The notes: generated by a model from the sequence alone, not told the origin. A stretch of 64,000 bases of DNA from Blastococcus sp. TBT05-19 (GCF_003319095.1 NZ_QOHI01000001.1:496001-560000); one strand, 5' to 3'; shown: positions 7,505 to 17,380, counted from the first letter of the stretch. Translations and numbers: made by a program.

Positions 7505-9016
7505 CTAGAACCAGGACGGGAACCACATGCGGCGCGACCACTCCGCGTTGGACAGCGGCTCCCCGGTGAGCACCGGCCAGAAGAAGACGAACGTCGCGGC
7601 CACCACCGCCACGTACAGGCATGCCGCACCCAGGCCGATGCGCCGGCGCAGCCACGACGCGTCCGCCCGCCCGACGACGTCCTGCAGGACGAGCGCGACC
7701 GCCACGATGAAGAACGGCAGCGCCGGGGCCATGTAGAAGATGAACATCGTCCGGTCGGTGTTCAGGAACCAGGTGAGCCACCCGGCCCCGATGCCGACGC
7801 CCGCCACCAGCGCCGCGGGGTCCCGGCGGGCCACGGTGCGCCAGACCAGCCAGAGCAGCGCCGGGGCGAACGCCAGCCAGAGCGTCGGCGTCCCGACCAT
7901 GAGGATGTAGCGGATCACCTGCTCGCCGTTCGAGTCGGTGATGCCCTGCGGGTTCCACAGCAGGATGGGTCGGCCGTTGACCAGCCACGACCACGGCCCG
8001 GACTCCCACGGGTGCGGGCTGGACAGCCCGTTGTGGAAGCGGAGCCACTCGGCGTGCTGGTGCCACAGCGAGCGCAGCGCGTCGGGGACCCACGGGAAGG
8101 CGGTGTCGGGGTTCTGCTGGGCCCAGGCCTTGCCCTGCGACGTCTCGCCCAGGAACCAGCCGGTGAAGCTGGCCAGGTAGGTCAGCACCGGGACGACGGC
8201 CAGCGCCCACAGCGCGCCGGGCAGACCGCGGCGGGCCGCCGTCCGGGTGGGGCGGGGGACGCCGGCCTCCCGCCAGGCCGCGCGGTCCCAGAACAGGCTC
8301 AGGACCGCGAAGAACGCCAGGAACCAGATCCCGCTCCACTTCACCGCGCAGGCCGCGCCGAGCAGCAGGCCCCCTGCGATCCGCCAGCCGCGCGGGCCGA
8401 GCCGGAACCCGTGCGCGCCGACCTGGCTGGACGCGCGGATGCGGGCGCGGACCAGGTCGCGGTCGACCACCAGGCAGGAGACCGCGGCGAGCACGAGCAC
8501 CTGCAGGAAGATGTCGAGCAGGCCGATCCGCGAGAGCGTGAACTGGAAGCCGTCGGCCAGCATCAGGACCCCGGCGAACAGCCCGACCAGGGTCGAGCCC
8601 GTGAGCCGGCGGGTGAGCCGGAACAGCAGGACGACGGCGATCGTCCCCGCGACGGCCGAGGGGAACCGCCAGCCGAACGAGTCCCTGCCGAACACGAGCT
8701 CGCCGAGCGCGATGAACCACTTGCCCAGCGGCGGGTGGACGATGAAGGAGTAGCCGCGGTTGTACTCGTGGCCCCAGGTCAGCAGCTGCTCGGCCTGCGG
8801 CGGGTAGTACGCCTCGTCGAACAGCAGGCCCTTCGGGTAGCTGATGCCCCACAGGCGGACGACCAGGGCGAGCACGCCGAGGACGGCGGAGATGATCCAC
8901 GACGTGCGGCGGTCCGCGGGCAGCGGCGGCACGACCTCGAGGCGCCGTCCCGGTGCGCGCAGCCGGCGGCGGGGTGCGGGTGCTGGTTCGACCCGTTCGG
9001 GAGCCAGCACCGCCAT
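7505..9016 (-). CDS. pmt: Dolichyl/polyprenyl-phosphate-mannose--protein O-mannosyltransferase
   Basis: GT39 membrane enzyme of 503 residues that transfers mannose from polyprenyl-phosphate-mannose to Ser/Thr of secreted proteins during Sec export. The acidic pair Asp67-Glu68 (LLFDEAYYPP) in the first periplasmic loop matches the catalytic DE of the PMT family, and HPPLGKW and about ten further membrane helices follow. It is divergent from rsmI across 53 bp, the same arrangement as Rv1002c/Rv1003 in M. tuberculosis. Likely substrates include lipoproteins and Ser/Thr-rich secreted proteins such as the giant ones in this window (inference). Confidence 0.93.
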   Translation of the reverse strand: MAVLAPERVEPAPAPRRRLRAPGRRLEVVPPLPADRRTSWIISAVLGVLALVVRLWGISYPKGLLFDEAYYPPQAEQLLTWGHEYNRGYSFIVHPPLGKWFIALGELVFGRDSFGWRFPSAVAGTIAVVLLFRLTRRLTGSTLVGLFAGVLMLADGFQFTLSRIGLLDIFLQVLVLAAVSCLVVDRDLVRARIRASSQVGAHGFRLGPRGWRIAGGLLLGAACAVKWSGIWFLAFFAVLSLFWDRAAWREAGVPRPTRTAARRGLPGALWALAVVPVLTYLASFTGWFLGETSQGKAWAQQNPDTAFPWVPDALRSLWHQHAEWLRFHNGLSSPHPWESGPWSWLVNGRPILLWNPQGITDSNGEQVIRYILMVGTPTLWLAFAPALLWLVWRTVARRDPAALVAGVGIGAGWLTWFLNTDRTMFIFYMAPALPFFIVAVALVLQDVVGRADASWLRRRIGLGAACLYVAVVAATFVFFWPVLTGEPLSNAEWSRRMWFPSWF

Positions 9017-9069
9017 GCCGTCAGGGTATGTGGACCGGTCGCACGGCCCGTCGTGACAGGCTCGGCGTC

Positions 9070-9909
9070 GTGAGCGGACGGCTGGTGCTGGGCGGAGCGC
9101 CCCTGGGGCAGCCCGGGGACGTCGGCCCCCGGCTGCGCGCGGTGATGGCGACGGCCGACGTGCTGGCCGTGGAGGACACCCGGCGGCTGCACCGGCTCGC
9201 CGCCGACCTCGAGGTCACGTTCACCGGCCGGGTGGTCACGTTCCACGAGTCGGTGGAGCAGGCGCGGTTGCCCGGGCTGCTCGACGCGCTGGCCTCGGGC
9301 GCGACCGTCCTGCTGCTCACCGACGCGGGCATGCCGTCGGTGTCCGACCCCGGCTACACGCTGGTGCGGGCGGCGATCGAGGCCGGGTTCGACGTCACCT
9401 CGGTGCCCGGGCCCTCCGCCGTCACCACGGCGCTGGCGGTGTCGGGGCTGCCGGTCGACCGGTTCTGCTTCGAGGGCTTCCTGCCCCGGCGGTCGGGGGA
9501 GCGGCGGTCGACCTTCACGGCGCTGGCCGACGAGCGCCGCACGATGGTGTTCTTCGAGTCGCCGCACCGGCTGGCCGACGCGCTGACCGACGCCGCCGCG
9601 GTGCTCGGGGACGACCGGCCGGCCGCCGTGTGCCGCGAGCTGACCAAGACCTACGAGGAGATCCGGCGCGGTGGCCTGGCGGAGCTCGCCGCGTGGGCGG
9701 CCGAGGGCGTGAAGGGCGAGATCACCCTGGTGGTGGCGGGGGCCCCGGAGCGGGTGGTGTCGCTGACCGGTGCCGAGCTCGCTGCCGCCGTCGCCGCCGA
9801 GGAGGCCGCCGGCGCGACCCGCAAGGACGCCATCCGCGCCGTCGTCACCCGGACCGGGCTGCCCAAGCGCACCGTGTTCGACGCCGTCGTCGCCGCGAAG
9901 GGCTCGTAG
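9070..9909 (+). CDS. rsmI: 16S rRNA (cytidine1402-2'-O)-methyltransferase
   Basis: Tetrapyrrole-methylase-fold SAM-dependent enzyme that 2'-O-methylates C1402 in the ribosomal P site; 279 residues is normal length. Family blocks are GGAPLGQPGDVGPR (about residues 7-20), AVEDTRR, LLLTDAGMPSVSDPGY (about 79-94), PGPSA and FEGFLPR. The GTG at 9070 places the conserved glycine strand right at the N-terminus. A longer in-frame reading would run into the divergent pmt gene and has no support. A CAGGCT box lies nine bases before the start. Confidence 0.94.
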   Translation: MSGRLVLGGAPLGQPGDVGPRLRAVMATADVLAVEDTRRLHRLAADLEVTFTGRVVTFHESVEQARLPGLLDALASGATVLLLTDAGMPSVSDPGYTLVRAAIEAGFDVTSVPGPSAVTTALAVSGLPVDRFCFEGFLPRRSGERRSTFTALADERRTMVFFESPHRLADALTDAAAVLGDDRPAAVCRELTKTYEEIRRGGLAELAAWAAEGVKGEITLVVAGAPERVVSLTGAELAAAVAAEEAAGATRKDAIRAVVTRTGLPKRTVFDAVVAAKGS

Positions 9910-9924
9910 CCCCCGTCGCGGCAC

Positions 9925-9973
9925 TGTGCGCTGATCGGGGTGGCGGAGCGGCCATCACCCCGATCACCGCACA
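9925..9973. repeat. 49-nt palindromic repeat, copy 1, at 3' end of DUF559 gene
   Basis: 18-nt arms TGTGCGCTGATCGGGGTG and its complement (one mismatch) surround a 13-nt loop. The right arm contains the stop codon and last codons of the DUF559 gene. In inverted orientation the second copy at 10915-10963 shares an identical 18-nt arm. It may also act as terminator between rsmI and the convergent gene. Confidence 0.75.
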
Positions 9974-10851
9974 CCGGCGGCGCTGAGGAACGCGGCCAGC
10001 CGGACGATCAGCCGCTCCGGGTCGTGGAGGTCCGCGGCCGTCACGAAGAAGACCCGCCAACCCGCTGCGTGCAGCCGGTTGAGCCGTCGGCGGTCGTGGG
10101 CGAACTGGCCGGGCTCCGCGTGCCACAGGCCGTCGTACTCCAGAGCGACGCGGTGTCCTGGCCAGGCGAAGTCGACCCGCGCGACGAACCCGCGCTCGTC
10201 GCGCACCGTGAACTGGGCGACCGGCGGCGGCAGGGAGCTGCGCGCGACGAGCAACCGGAGGCGGGTCTCCTGGGGCGACCCGGCCAGTCCGTCGGCGAGC
10301 GCGCACACGCGGCGGGCACGCGCGGAGCCCGGTCCCCGAGCCGCCTCGGCGAGCCTGCGGACCTCTTCCAGGGCGGCGAGCCGGGCCGCCACCAGCCGAT
10401 CGACCGCGACGACGCCGTCGTCCAGGTCGAGGGCGGCGGCCAGCCGCACCGCCGTGGCGGCCGGCGACGTGACAGGGACCTCGTGCCGGCGTCCCACCTG
10501 CTCCACCGGTAGTGCGGACCGTCGGACGCGGATGCCGCGGACCCGACGGGGGAACCGGTCCGGCGGGACGGTCAGCTCCACCTCGTCGTCGGTGGTTGCC
10601 ATGTCGACGCCCCACAGCACGGCGGCGCTGCGTCCGGTGACCACCGAGCCCGGGACCACCATCGCAGCGGCGACGCGCGCCAGGAGCAGGTGGGAGACCG
10701 GCCGGTCGACGTGGACGTAGACGTCCGAGAACAGCCGGCGCCATGCTGGACCTCGCAGCTGGTCAGGGGTGAGCAGACCGCGCGCGACGGCGACGCTGCC
10801 GCGGAACACGCCCAGCCGCAACGACGACGGCACGACGGCGACGGGCGGCAC
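9964..10851 (-). CDS. AbiEi-like winged-helix + DUF559 (Vsr-like nuclease fold) protein
   Basis: 295 residues in two parts. Residues about 15-60 resemble the AbiEi antitoxin winged helix (GLLTPDQLRGPAWRRLFSDVYV). The C-terminal about 100 residues are a DUF559 domain, a Vsr/PD-(D/E)XK-like fold, with RVDFAWPGHRVALEYDG and a C-terminal RRRLNRLHAAGWRVFFVTAADL. Such genes are multi-copy and of unknown function in several actinobacterial families; a toxin partner is not visible here. The start is GTG 10851. The gene is bracketed by two inverted copies of a 49-nt palindrome, and its stop codon lies inside one of them, which suggests that gene and repeats travel or evolved together. Confidence 0.85.
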   Translation of the reverse strand: MPPVAVVPSSLRLGVFRGSVAVARGLLTPDQLRGPAWRRLFSDVYVHVDRPVSHLLLARVAAAMVVPGSVVTGRSAAVLWGVDMATTDDEVELTVPPDRFPRRVRGIRVRRSALPVEQVGRRHEVPVTSPAATAVRLAAALDLDDGVVAVDRLVAARLAALEEVRRLAEAARGPGSARARRVCALADGLAGSPQETRLRLLVARSSLPPPVAQFTVRDERGFVARVDFAWPGHRVALEYDGLWHAEPGQFAHDRRRLNRLHAAGWRVFFVTAADLHDPERLIVRLAAFLSAAGVR

Positions 10852-10914
10852 GTGGGCACGGTGCCCGATCGGACCGCCGGCTTGCTGACGTCGTCCACAG
10901 CCCGTGTCCGCCGG

Positions 10915-10963
10915 TGTGCGCGGATCGGGGTGATGGAGTCGCTGTCACCCCGATCAGCGCACA
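10915..10963. repeat. 49-nt palindromic repeat, copy 2 (inverted), upstream of DUF559 gene
   Basis: 18-nt arms with one mismatch around a 13-nt loop (ATGGAGTCGCTGT). It is the inverted counterpart of 9925-9973. It lies between the DUF559 start and the corA stop, so it may also serve as a terminator for one of them. Confidence 0.75.
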
Positions 10964-10983
10964 GCCGCGCCGCCGCAAAGCCC

Positions 10984-12105
10984 TCAGAGCCAGCCGTTGC
11001 GCTTGAAGCCGCGGTAGAGGAAGAAGCAGGAGCCGATGATGACCAGCCACACCATGAGGTAGCCGAAGCGCCACTCCAGCTCCGGCATGTGCTCGAAGTT
11101 CATGCCGTAGATCCCGGCGATCGCGGTCGGGACGGCGATGATGCCGGCGTAGGCCGAGATCTTCCGCATGTCCTCGTTGTCGGCCATCGAGGTCCGCGCC
11201 AGCGATGCCTGCAGGATCGAGGTCAGCAGCTCGTCGAGCCCGTTGACCTGGTCGCGCACCCGGATCGCGTGGTCCATCACGTCGCGGAAGTACGAGCGGA
11301 TGGCGTCCGGGACGACGTCGATCGGCCGCTCGGCCAGCTTCTGCAGCGGCACCTCCAGCGGGGAGACCGCGCGCCGCAGCGCCATGAGCTCGCGCTTGAG
11401 CTGGTACAGCCGCCCGATGTCGTCAGTGCGGTCGGGGCTGAACACCGACGCCTCCAGCTCGTCGACGTCCTCCTCGACCGCGCCGGCCACCTCCACGAAG
11501 GTGTCGACGACGAGGTCGGCGACGGCGTAGAGCACCGAGGAGCTGCCCAGGCAGAGCAGGTCCCGCTGGTCCTCGAGCCGCTGCCGCAGGTCGGCCAGGT
11601 GGTTGTGCTCCCCGTGCCGCACGGTGATCACGTACCGCTCGCCGAGGAACACCATCACCTCGCCGGTGTCGACCACCTCGCTGGTGGCCGTCAGCTCCTC
11701 GTGCTCCACGTAGGTCGCCGTCTTGAGCACCATGAACAGCGCGTCGTCGTAGCGCTCGAGCTTGGGCCGCTGGTGGGCGTACACGGCGTCCTCGACGGCG
11801 AGCGGGTGCAGGTCGTACCGCTCGCCGATCGCGCCCAGCTCCTCCTCGGTCGGCGCGAACAGCCCCAGCCACACGAAGCCGCCGCGTTCCTCGGCCATCG
11901 CCAGCGCGTCCTCCGGCGCCACCGCCTCCTGCCGGCGGCCGTCGACGTAGACCGCGCAGTCGACGACGACGTCGACGTCGGGACGCCTGGTGGGGGTGCG
12001 GCCCTGACGGCCGGCCGGGCGCGGGCGCAGCGTGGGAGGCCCGCTCAGGGGCGCTTCCGACGGCAGGTCGAGCGGCGCGGCGCGGGGTGTCTCACCGGTG
12101 GTCAT
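10984..12105 (-). CDS. corA: CorA-type magnesium/cobalt transport protein
   Basis: Pentameric Mg2+/Co2+ channel family, 373 residues. It has a long cytoplasmic N-terminal domain with acidic and helical segments, then two C-terminal membrane helices. The selectivity motif Gly-Met-Asn (YGMNFEHMPE, residues 334-336) ends the first helix, and the chain finishes with the basic tail FLYRGFKRNGWL, as in the family. The first about 45 residues are Pro-rich and probably disordered. The start ATG at 12105 has CCAGGAGGGG upstream. It is divergent from the permease gene at 12229, with 123 bp between them for both promoters. Confidence 0.94.
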   Translation of the reverse strand: MTTGETPRAAPLDLPSEAPLSGPPTLRPRPAGRQGRTPTRRPDVDVVVDCAVYVDGRRQEAVAPEDALAMAEERGGFVWLGLFAPTEEELGAIGERYDLHPLAVEDAVYAHQRPKLERYDDALFMVLKTATYVEHEELTATSEVVDTGEVMVFLGERYVITVRHGEHNHLADLRQRLEDQRDLLCLGSSSVLYAVADLVVDTFVEVAGAVEEDVDELEASVFSPDRTDDIGRLYQLKRELMALRRAVSPLEVPLQKLAERPIDVVPDAIRSYFRDVMDHAIRVRDQVNGLDELLTSILQASLARTSMADNEDMRKISAYAGIIAVPTAIAGIYGMNFEHMPELEWRFGYLMVWLVIIGSCFFLYRGFKRNGWL

Positions 12106-12228
12106 GGCGGCCCCTCCTGGATCGGTCCTCGGGCTGGTGCAGCGTAGGCGTGCGGCGGGCAGCGACCCGTGCGAACCTGCGGGGAGGGGCTGCCGGACCG
12201 TCGGGCCCTCGACCTGCGAGGAGGCACC

Positions 12229-13737
12229 GTGGCGGCAGGTACGCGGCGGATCAAGTCCGTCGAGGACTCCATCCGTGACACCGACGAGCCGGAGCACCGG
12301 CTCAAGAAGCACCTGTCCGGCCTGGACCTCGCGGTCTTCGGCGTCGGTGTGATCATCGGCACCGGCATCTTCGTGCTCACCGGTGTGGTGGCCCGCGACC
12401 AGTCGGGGCCGGCCGTCGCCATCTCCTTCGTCATCGCCGGCGTGGTCTGCGGGCTGGCGGCGCTCTGCTACGCCGAGTTCGCCTCCACCGTCCCGGTCGC
12501 CGGGTCGGCCTACACGTTCTCCTACGCGACGTTCGGCGAGTTCATCGCCTGGATCATCGGGTGGGACCTGGTGCTCGAGCTCGCGCTGGGCGCGGCCACC
12601 GTCGCCGTCGGCTGGTCGGGGTACCTGAACCAGCTGCTCGCCGACGTCGGGATGCCGCTGCCGGAGTCGATCGCCGGGGAGACGGCGAGGTTCAACATCC
12701 CGGCGATCGTGATCGTCGCGGTGATGACCGCCGTCCTCGTCCTGGGCATCAAGCTCTCGTCGCGGGTGACGGCGGTCATCGTGGTGATCAAGGTGGCCAT
12801 CGTGCTGCTGGTCATCGGGGTGGGGCTCTTCTTCGTGAAGGCGGCCAACTACAGCCCGTTCGTCCCGCCGGCCCAGCCGGCCGAGGCCGGCGCGAGCGGC
12901 TGGGACGCGCCGCTGGTCCAGACGCTGTTCGGCTTCAGCCAGGGCACGTTCGGCTGGGGCGGCGTGATGGCCGGTGCCGCCGTCGTGTTCTTCGCCTTCA
13001 TCGGCTTCGACATCGTGGCCACCGCGGCCGAGGAGACGAAGAACCCCGGGCGCGACCTGCCCCGCGGCATCCTGGGCTCGCTGGCGATCTGCACGATCCT
13101 CTACGTCGCGGTGTCGCTCGTCGTGGTGGGCATGCAGCGGTACAGCGAGCTCAGCGCCGACGCGCCCCTGGCGGCGGCCTTCTCCGACGTCGGGCTGCCC
13201 GTCTTCGCGACCATCATCTCGATCGGCGCGCTCGCCGGCCTGACGTCGGTCGTGATGATCCTGATGCTCGGGCAGTCGCGGGTGCTGTTCGCCATGAGCC
13301 GCGACCGCCTGCTGCCCGCGGGCCTGGCGTCGGTGCACCCGCGCTACGGGACCCCCTACAAGATCACCATCGGCACCGGGGTCTTCGTCGCGATCCTCGC
13401 CGCGGTCGTGCCGCTCGAGGAGCTCGCCAACCTGGTGAACATCGGCACGCTGTTCGCCTTCGTGCTCGTCTCCATCGGCGTGATCGTGCTGCGGCGGACC
13501 CGACCGGACCTCCCGCGCGCCTTCCGGGTCCCGCTGATGCCGGTGCTGCCGATCGTCTCCGCGCTGGCCTGCGTCTGGCTGATGCTGAACCTGCCAGGGG
13601 AGACCTGGTTGCGGTTCGCCCTCTGGATGGTGGTCGGCGCTCTCCTGTACGTCGGCTACAGCCGCCGGAAGAGCCGGTTCGCGACCGCGGGCGGACGGGA
13701 GGACGCCGCGGCCGCGAACGCCGCGCGGAAGGGCTGA
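12229..13737 (+). CDS. APC-superfamily amino acid permease
   Basis: Cationic amino-acid transporter-like APC permease of 502 residues with about 12 membrane helices. The conserved first-helix motif GVGVIIGTGIFVLTG (about residues 41-55) is the substrate/ion site of the superfamily. AFIGFDIVATAAEETKNPGRDLPRGI (residues about 258-283) is the helix 6-7 block typical of the CAT/YfnA group. The GTG at 12229 was chosen because GCGAGGAGG lies five bases upstream. The substrate (basic or general amino acids) cannot be settled from sequence. The C-terminus is an Arg/Ala-rich cytoplasmic tail. Confidence 0.9.
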   Translation: MAAGTRRIKSVEDSIRDTDEPEHRLKKHLSGLDLAVFGVGVIIGTGIFVLTGVVARDQSGPAVAISFVIAGVVCGLAALCYAEFASTVPVAGSAYTFSYATFGEFIAWIIGWDLVLELALGAATVAVGWSGYLNQLLADVGMPLPESIAGETARFNIPAIVIVAVMTAVLVLGIKLSSRVTAVIVVIKVAIVLLVIGVGLFFVKAANYSPFVPPAQPAEAGASGWDAPLVQTLFGFSQGTFGWGGVMAGAAVVFFAFIGFDIVATAAEETKNPGRDLPRGILGSLAICTILYVAVSLVVVGMQRYSELSADAPLAAAFSDVGLPVFATIISIGALAGLTSVVMILMLGQSRVLFAMSRDRLLPAGLASVHPRYGTPYKITIGTGVFVAILAAVVPLEELANLVNIGTLFAFVLVSIGVIVLRRTRPDLPRAFRVPLMPVLPIVSALACVWLMLNLPGETWLRFALWMVVGALLYVGYSRRKSRFATAGGREDAAAANAARKG

Positions 13738-13839
13738 TCGTTCGCCCGGACGGGGGAGATCCGCCGCCGGGCCTACAGCACCTGCCCGCACGCGCCGTCC
13801 TGATCGGAGACAGCACCCTCCGGTCAAGGAGAACAGCAC

Positions 13840-14523
13840 GTGGCCATCAGCGTCCTCGACGTCCGCGACACCGTCGCGTCGCCGTACCTCCGCACCCCGC
13901 GGACGGCCGACGCCACGTCGCAGGCGGACGCCGGTCAGGCCCTGCGCCGCGTCCCGGTCCCCGCGCTGGTGGCCGGGCTCGTCGCGATCGTGCAGGCCGT
14001 GGGCCTGCTGGCCGCGGGGCTCGACGGGATCGACGACGTCCTGGCGTCGGCGACCCGCCCGGCCGGTCTGCTGATCCTCGGTGGCCTGCTCGCGCTGGCG
14101 GCCTGGATCGTGCTGGCGGCCGGTGGCGGCGCGGCGATGATCGACGGGTGCAACCGGCGGCTGCTGGTGCTCACCTCGTCGGTCGAGCTGTTCGTCGTGG
14201 CGCTGGTCGGTGCGGTCGCCGTCGTCTGGCCGGTCCCGGAGGCGCTGACCTTCGGCCTGCCGGTGCCGGTGGCCTTCGCCGGCGCGGTCGCCGTCCCCGT
14301 CGCCAAGCTGCTGCTGGCCGACGCCCCCACCGCCCGTCGCTGGGTGGCCCAGGGGCCGCGGCTGCGCACCCGCCGCCCGGGTCCGGACCCGGTGGTCGTC
14401 CACCGCGTGCTGTGCACCGCCACCCTCGGCGTCATCGCTCTGGGCCTCGGCGCCGTCGCGCTCCTCTCGCCCGTGCAGCCCGGCGCCGAGAACCCCGCGT
14501 CGAGCGTCGTCTACCACCCCTGA
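13840..14523 (+). CDS. Hypothetical four-helix membrane protein
   Basis: 227 residues. A polar N-terminus of about 40 residues is followed by hydrophobic stretches near residues 45-62, 76-96, 108-128 and 137-155 and a last one near 190-208. The short loops are rich in Arg and Pro. No family is recognised. It starts at GTG 13840 with AAGGAG nine bases upstream, 102 bp after the permease and 127 bp before metG, so it may be a single-gene unit. It could be a small integral membrane protein with no catalytic function. Confidence 0.7.
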   Translation: MAISVLDVRDTVASPYLRTPRTADATSQADAGQALRRVPVPALVAGLVAIVQAVGLLAAGLDGIDDVLASATRPAGLLILGGLLALAAWIVLAAGGGAAMIDGCNRRLLVLTSSVELFVVALVGAVAVVWPVPEALTFGLPVPVAFAGAVAVPVAKLLLADAPTARRWVAQGPRLRTRRPGPDPVVVHRVLCTATLGVIALGLGAVALLSPVQPGAENPASSVVYHP

Positions 14524-14580
14524 CCGGGGCGCGGTCGGCCCGCACGGGACACCCCGCCACGGTCCGTCCGGTGCCTGCGC

Positions 14581-14620
14581 CGTTCCGCTCCTCGGTCGCC
14601 GGCGCTCCCTGCGATGCTCG
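14581..14620 (-). repeat. 40-nt dispersed repeat, copy A
   Basis: The reverse complement of this segment is identical over 40 nt to 57259-57298 (it contains GAGCATCGCAGGGAGCGCCG), and a diverged copy is at 52803-52841. This copy is intergenic, upstream of metG; copy B is inside a gene end. Confidence 0.85.
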
Positions 14621-14638
14621 CGGCTCGGTCACCTTCAC

Positions 14639-14644
14639 TAGTCT
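14639..14644 (+). promoter_or_regulatory. Putative -10 box for leaderless metG transcript
   Basis: TAGTCT lies six bases before the metG GTG, the same geometry as before galU and eno. No Shine-Dalgarno is present for metG, which supports leaderless translation. Confidence 0.4.
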
Positions 14645-14650
14645 CGTGCC

Positions 14651-16444
14651 GTGAGTGATCGGCACATCCTGACCGCAGTCGCCTGGCCCTACGCGAACGG
14701 GCCGCGGCACATCGGGCACGTCTCCGGGTTCGGCGTCCCCTCCGACGTCTTCAGCCGGTACCACCGCATGGCCGGGGACAGGGTCCTCATGGTCAGCGGC
14801 ACCGACGAGCACGGCACCCCGATCACGGTCGCCGCCGACGCCGAGGGCATCACGCCCCGCGAGATCGCCGACCGCAACAACCGGATCATCGTGGACGACC
14901 TGGCCAGCCTCGGGCTGAGCTACGACCTCTTCACCCGCACGACGACGGTCAACCACGCGAAGACCAGCCAGGAGATCTTCCTCGGCCTGCTGAAGAACGG
15001 GTACGTCTTCCCGAAGACGACGCTCGGCGCGATCAGCCCCTCGACCGGCCGCACCCTGCCCGACCGCTACATCGAGGGCACCTGCCCGATCTGCGGCTAC
15101 GACGGCGCCCGCGGCGACCAGTGCGACAACTGCGGCAACCAGCTCGACCCGACCGACCTGGTCAACCCGGTCAGCAAGATCAACGGCGAGACGCCGAAGT
15201 TCGTCGAGAGCGAGCACTACTTCCTCGACCTGCCGGCGTTCACCCGCGCGCTGGGCGACTGGCTGGCCACCCGCAACAGCTGGCGGCCCAACGTCCTCAA
15301 CTTCAGCGTGAACCTGCTCGAGGACCTCAAGCCGCGCAGCTACACCCGCGACATCGACTGGGGCGTCAAGGTGCCCCTGGACGGCTGGCGCGACCGGAAC
15401 GACAAGCGGATCTACGTGTGGTTCGACGCGGTGGTCGGCTACCTGTCGGCGTCGATCGAGTGGGCCCGCCGCTCCGGTGACCCCGAGGCCTGGCGGCAGT
15501 GGTGGCAGACGCCGGACGCGGACGCCTACTACTTCATGGGCAAGGACAACATCGTCTTCCACTCCGAGATCTGGCCCGCCCAGCTGCTCGGCTACAACGG
15601 CGAGGGTGACAAGGGCGGGTCCGCGGGCTCCCTCGGCCGGCTCAACCTGCCCACCGAGGTGGTCTCCAGCGAGTTCCTGACCATGGAGGGCAAGAAGTTC
15701 TCCAGCAGCCGCCAGATCGTCATCTACGTGCGGGACTTCCTCGCCCGGTACGACGCCGACGCGCTGCGCTACTTCATCGCCGTCGCCGGGCCGGAGAACC
15801 AGGACACCGACTTCACCTGGGAGCAGTTCCGCCGGCGCAACAACGACGAGCTCGTCGCGGGCTGGGGCAACCTGGTCAACCGCAGCATCTCGATGGCCGC
15901 GAAGAACGTCGGCGCGGTGCCCACCCCGGGCGACCTCACCGACGCCGACCGCGCGCTGCTGGAGACGACGAAGAACGCGTTCGGGCCCGTCGGCGACCTG
16001 CTGGCCCGCAACCGGCAGAAGGCCGCCGCCACCGAGGCGATGCGCGTGGTGTCGGAGGCGAACAAGTACCTCTCGGACCAGGCGCCGTGGAAGCTCAAGG
16101 AGGACCCGGCCCGCCGGGACACCGTGCTGCACACCGCCCTGCAGGCGATCAGCGACTGCAACACGCTGCTCACTCCGTTCCTCCCGCACTCCGCGCAGAA
16201 GGTGCACGAGGCGCTGGGCGGCACGGGCGTGTGGTCGCCGGCGCCGCAGATCGTGGAGACCGAGGACCTCGACGACGGCTCCCCGTACCCGATCATCACC
16301 GGCGACTACGGCGACGCCCAGGCCGTCTGGGCCTCCCGGCCGCTGCCGTCGGGCACCCCGCTGGCCGCGCCGACGCCGATCTTCAAGAAGCTCGACGAGT
16401 CCGTGGTCGCCGACGAGCTGGCCCGCCTGGAGGGCAGCGCGTGA
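14651..16444 (+). CDS. metG: Methionyl-tRNA synthetase
   Basis: Class I aminoacyl-tRNA synthetase charging tRNA-Met, 597 residues, without the C-terminal dimerisation domain. The HIGH signature is HIGH in [14 protein letters not shown] (residues about 14-27). The zinc-binding knuckle [18 protein letters not shown] has all four cysteines (about 142-159). The KMSKS loop reads KKFSSSR near residue 348, the form seen in Streptomyces-type MetRS. The anticodon-binding helical domain follows. The gene starts at a GTG with a TAGTCT -10 box six bases upstream and overlaps tatD by four bases (GTGA). The order metG-tatD-rpfB-rsmA-ispE is conserved in actinobacteria. Confidence 0.97.
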   Translation: MSDRHILTAVAWPYANGPRHIGHVSGFGVPSDVFSRYHRMAGDRVLMVSGTDEHGTPITVAADAEGITPREIADRNNRIIVDDLASLGLSYDLFTRTTTVNHAKTSQEIFLGLLKNGYVFPKTTLGAISPSTGRTLPDRYIEGTCPICGYDGARGDQCDNCGNQLDPTDLVNPVSKINGETPKFVESEHYFLDLPAFTRALGDWLATRNSWRPNVLNFSVNLLEDLKPRSYTRDIDWGVKVPLDGWRDRNDKRIYVWFDAVVGYLSASIEWARRSGDPEAWRQWWQTPDADAYYFMGKDNIVFHSEIWPAQLLGYNGEGDKGGSAGSLGRLNLPTEVVSSEFLTMEGKKFSSSRQIVIYVRDFLARYDADALRYFIAVAGPENQDTDFTWEQFRRRNNDELVAGWGNLVNRSISMAAKNVGAVPTPGDLTDADRALLETTKNAFGPVGDLLARNRQKAAATEAMRVVSEANKYLSDQAPWKLKEDPARRDTVLHTALQAISDCNTLLTPFLPHSAQKVHEALGGTGVWSPAPQIVETEDLDDGSPYPIITGDYGDAQAVWASRPLPSGTPLAAPTPIFKKLDESVVADELARLEGSA

Positions 16445-17328
16445 GCCGGTCGGCGTCCTCGCGGGCCAACCGGCGCGGCGAGCCGCCGCCGTCCCCCGAG
16501 CCGCTGCCGGCGCCGGTGCTGGACAGCCACACCCACCTGGACATCGTCCTCGGGGAGCGGCCGGCGGACGGCGAGCACGGCGAGTGGGCCTCCGACGACG
16601 CCGTCGACGCCGAGATCGCCGCCGCCGCCGCGGTGAACGTGACCCGGCTCGTGCAGGTCGGTGTGGACGTCGCGTCGTCGCGCTGGTCGGCCGCGCTGGC
16701 CGCCCGGCACGCCGGCGTGCTGGCCGCCGTGGCGGTCCACCCCAACGAGGCCGGCGCCGGCGGTGCCGACGACGACGCCCTGGCCGAGATCGACCGGCTC
16801 GCCGCGCTGCCACGGGTGCGGGCGGTGGGGGAGACCGGGCTGGACCGCTTCCGCACCGGCGAGGAGGGGTGGGCCGCCCAGGAGGCGTCGTTCCGGGCCC
16901 ACATCCGGATCGCCAAGGAGCACGGCATCGCCCTGGTCATCCACGACCGCGACGCGCACGACGAGATCCTCCGCGTGCTCGAGGACGAGGGCGCTCCGGA
17001 GCACACGGTGTTCCACTGCTTCTCCGGCGACGCCGTCTTCGCGAAGGCCTGCGTCGAGCGGGGCTACGTGCTCTCCTTCGCCGGCACCATGACCTTCGGC
17101 AACGCGGCCTACCTGCGCGAGGCCGCGGCCCTCACCCCGGCCGGGCAGCTGCTGGTGGAGACCGACGCGCCGTTCCTGACGCCGGTGCCCCACCGCGGCC
17201 GGCCCAACGCCTCCCGCCTCGTGCCGCACACCGTGCGGGCGCTGGCCGAGGTGACGGGGATCGAGCTGACCGAGCTCTGCGACACCCTCACGGCGAACGC
17301 CGAGCGCGTCTTCGGCGCCTGGCGGTAG
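16441..17328 (+). CDS. tatD: TatD family metal-dependent deoxyribonuclease
   Basis: TIM-barrel metallo-hydrolase of 295 residues, a 3'-5' DNA exonuclease/repair-type enzyme. Metal ligands and family blocks appear in order: DSHTHLD (about residue 27), [14 protein letters not shown] (about residue 132), [19 protein letters not shown], and [18 protein letters not shown] near residue 240. The GTG start overlaps the metG stop (GTGA), so translation is probably coupled. The N-terminal about 25 residues are Pro/Arg-rich and not conserved. The next genes are a membrane protein and rpfB. Confidence 0.94.
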   Translation: MSRSASSRANRRGEPPPSPEPLPAPVLDSHTHLDIVLGERPADGEHGEWASDDAVDAEIAAAAAVNVTRLVQVGVDVASSRWSAALAARHAGVLAAVAVHPNEAGAGGADDDALAEIDRLAALPRVRAVGETGLDRFRTGEEGWAAQEASFRAHIRIAKEHGIALVIHDRDAHDEILRVLEDEGAPEHTVFHCFSGDAVFAKACVERGYVLSFAGTMTFGNAAYLREAAALTPAGQLLVETDAPFLTPVPHRGRPNASRLVPHTVRALAEVTGIELTELCDTLTANAERVFGAWR

Positions 17329-17380
17329 GAGGACGACCCTTCAGCCGCCGCCTCACAGGGAACCGGGGGACACTGGGGTC

